Of a DNA stretch of 6,096 nt, positions 5,374 through 6,096 are shown one piece after another (positions within the stretch are counted from its first letter, which is position 1; the number at the start of each line of letters is the position of its first letter). The stretch spans positions 2,679 to 8,774 of the forward strand of contig WRNQ01000067.1 in the NCBI GenBank assembly GCA_009776565.1, in the 5' to 3' direction. A program made the position numbers and the translations under genes. The DNA is from Synergistaceae bacterium (GTDB lineage Bacteria; Synergistota; Synergistia; Synergistales; Aminobacteriaceae). The notes below the pieces were generated by a model. The model searched no databases, was not told where the DNA came from, and was given only the letters and a program-made list of their open reading frames with translations.

Positions 5374-5929
5374 TTTATAAACCCAGACCTGAGAAAGCTC
5401 TTATTGAACAAAGCCGAAAGCGTGTCGCAGCCGTATTCAATGAAGAACTCGCATCGCTTTACTGAAATGTCGGGCGACGCATAAATGTCGATATACTAAA
5501 CTGTAATCGTGCTGAGTATGGTAAGCATATTTTACAGACCCTTTCGGAGCAGTTAACTTCTGAATGGCAAAGGCTGGAGCCATCAGCAACTACGCCATTG
5601 CATACATTTAGCAGACACTTTTCCTGACGAGGAGATTTTCTCCGCATTGCGGAGAAAATTGATTTGGACAAATGTAATTGTACTTACGTTGGCTTGAGAA
5701 ATATGAGATGACAGAAGGAGAGAACCTTCCTATCGGATTGATTCTCTGTTCGGGGAAAAACGAAGATCATGTCGAGTTAATGCAACTAGACAAAAGCAAT
5801 ATACGTGTTGCGGAATACTTGACGAAACTTCCTGATATGAAGCTTCTTGAAACTAAGCTTAAGCAATCAATAGAGCGGGCAAAATACCGTTTACATCAGG
5901 CTATCGAAAACGAAAGCAATTCTGAATAG
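5374..5929 (+). pseudogene. Decayed YhcG/DUF1016-family PDDEXK nuclease
   Basis: Pieces of one protein in family order. FINPDLRKL (5374-5400) and, in another frame, LIEQSRKRVAAVFNEELASLY (21 residues from 5400; last codon before the TGA at 5463) form the N-terminus. The same frame continues past the TGA, where the family has Trp (LYW), as NVGRRINVDIL and AEYGKHILQTLSEQLTSE. A frameshift at about 5565 leads to GKGWSHQQLRHC and FPDEEIFSALRRKLIW (5623-5667... by frame). The next piece is GQM, a TAA where the family has Glu (5675-5677), then LYLRWLEKYEM, PIGLILCSGKN, VELMQLDKSNIRVAEYLT and IERAKYRLHQA, ending with TAG at 5927-5929. Intact members are about 340-350 residues; roughly 150-170 residues with the catalytic core are missing between LIW and GQM. 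The family's role is poorly known, though it often lies near restriction systems and mobile DNA. It cannot make an active nuclease. The true N-terminus is uncertain. Confidence 0.9.
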
Positions 5930-5950
5930 AGGATGTCCGCCCCTCTTTTT
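5928..5950 (+). terminator. Weak terminator-like hairpin after the nuclease remnant
   Basis: AGAGG (5928-5932) pairs with CCTCT (5942-5946), followed by TTTT. A competing stem, GTCCG (5935-5939) with CGGAC (5952-5956), overlaps it. It is placed where the ancestral nuclease gene would have needed a terminator. The stem is short, so support is weak. The rest of the stretch to 6024 shows nothing recognisable. Confidence 0.3.
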
Positions 5951-6027
5951 ACGGACAGTAGGAGGCTCAAACCGGACCGACAGCGTGGATAGTATCATTA
6001 TATAGTCAATAACAATTAGTCAAAAAT

Positions 6028-6096
6028 AAAAGCAAAAGCAAAAGCAAAAGCAAAAGCAAAAGCAAAAGCAAAAGCAAAAGCAAAAGCAAAAGCAAA
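6028..6096 (+). repeat. AAAAGC hexanucleotide tandem array, continues off the edge
   Basis: Eleven and a half perfect AAAAGC units fill the last 69 bases without interruption, and the array is cut by the window end. In one frame it reads Lys-Ala repeats, but no start or gene context supports coding here. The same hexamer occurs about 2.5 times at 4979-4993, on the other side of the nuclease remnant. Confidence 0.95.

Noticed and set aside
5463..5465. TGA read as tryptophan (alternative genetic code) in the nuclease
   Set aside because: The TGA does sit where the family has Trp, but the FlgT-like gene ends with TGA, intact genes here use TGG for Trp, and the remnant has other lesions that recoding cannot explain.
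4976..6042. Transposon with AAAAGC terminal repeats
   Set aside because: The flanking repeats are direct simple-sequence runs; I see no inverted termini, transposase or target-site duplication.

Overview
The window looks like a chromosomal segment of a diderm (Gram-negative-type) bacterium of moderate to low GC. Several proteins carry export signals and belong to families known from the periplasm and outer membrane of diderms (LPP20/FlgP-like and FlgT-like). No phylogenetic marker is present. The relatives of this gene set that I recall occur in uncultured or deep-branching lineages (Synergistota, Omnitrophota, Elusimicrobiota, deltaproteobacteria), but this is memory of family distribution and not a placement.

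Positions 1-3202 (minus strand) hold a tightly packed operon of five genes, read right to left: a short secreted LPP20-domain protein, a longer secreted paralog with an extra C-terminal domain, a FlgT-like exported protein, a membrane-anchored LPP20-like protein, and the first 45 codons of another exported protein that runs off the left edge. The last three genes overlap or nearly overlap. Three LPP20-type proteins beside a FlgT-like protein recall the flgO/flgT/flgP clusters that build outer-membrane-associated rings around the flagellar motor in Vibrio, but no flagellar gene is visible here. The set may be a related, uncharacterised envelope assembly.

Positions 3203-3552 are an AT-rich divergent intergenic region. 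It serves the operon on the left and, on the right, a leader for a nucleobase permease. The leader has a plausible promoter, a 44-codon ORF with its own Shine-Dalgarno, a U-rich tract, and a strong hairpin plus T-run terminator that overlaps the ORF's stop codon. It ends in a strong AGGAGG ribosome binding site. This layout matches a translation-coupled attenuator like E. coli pyrBI and fits a uracil permease.

Positions 3553-4941 encode an intact NCS2 uracil/xanthine permease.

Positions 4942-6096 are accessory or decaying DNA: degenerate GC-rich repeats, a 42-nt pure polypurine tract, hairpins, and a badly decayed PDDEXK nuclease of the YhcG/DUF1016 family. The nuclease remnant has frameshifts, two nonsense codons and an internal deletion that removes the catalytic core. 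Stretches of the hexamer AAAAGC flank this roughly 1-kb block on both sides; the right-hand one is an array of at least 11 units that continues past the window edge.
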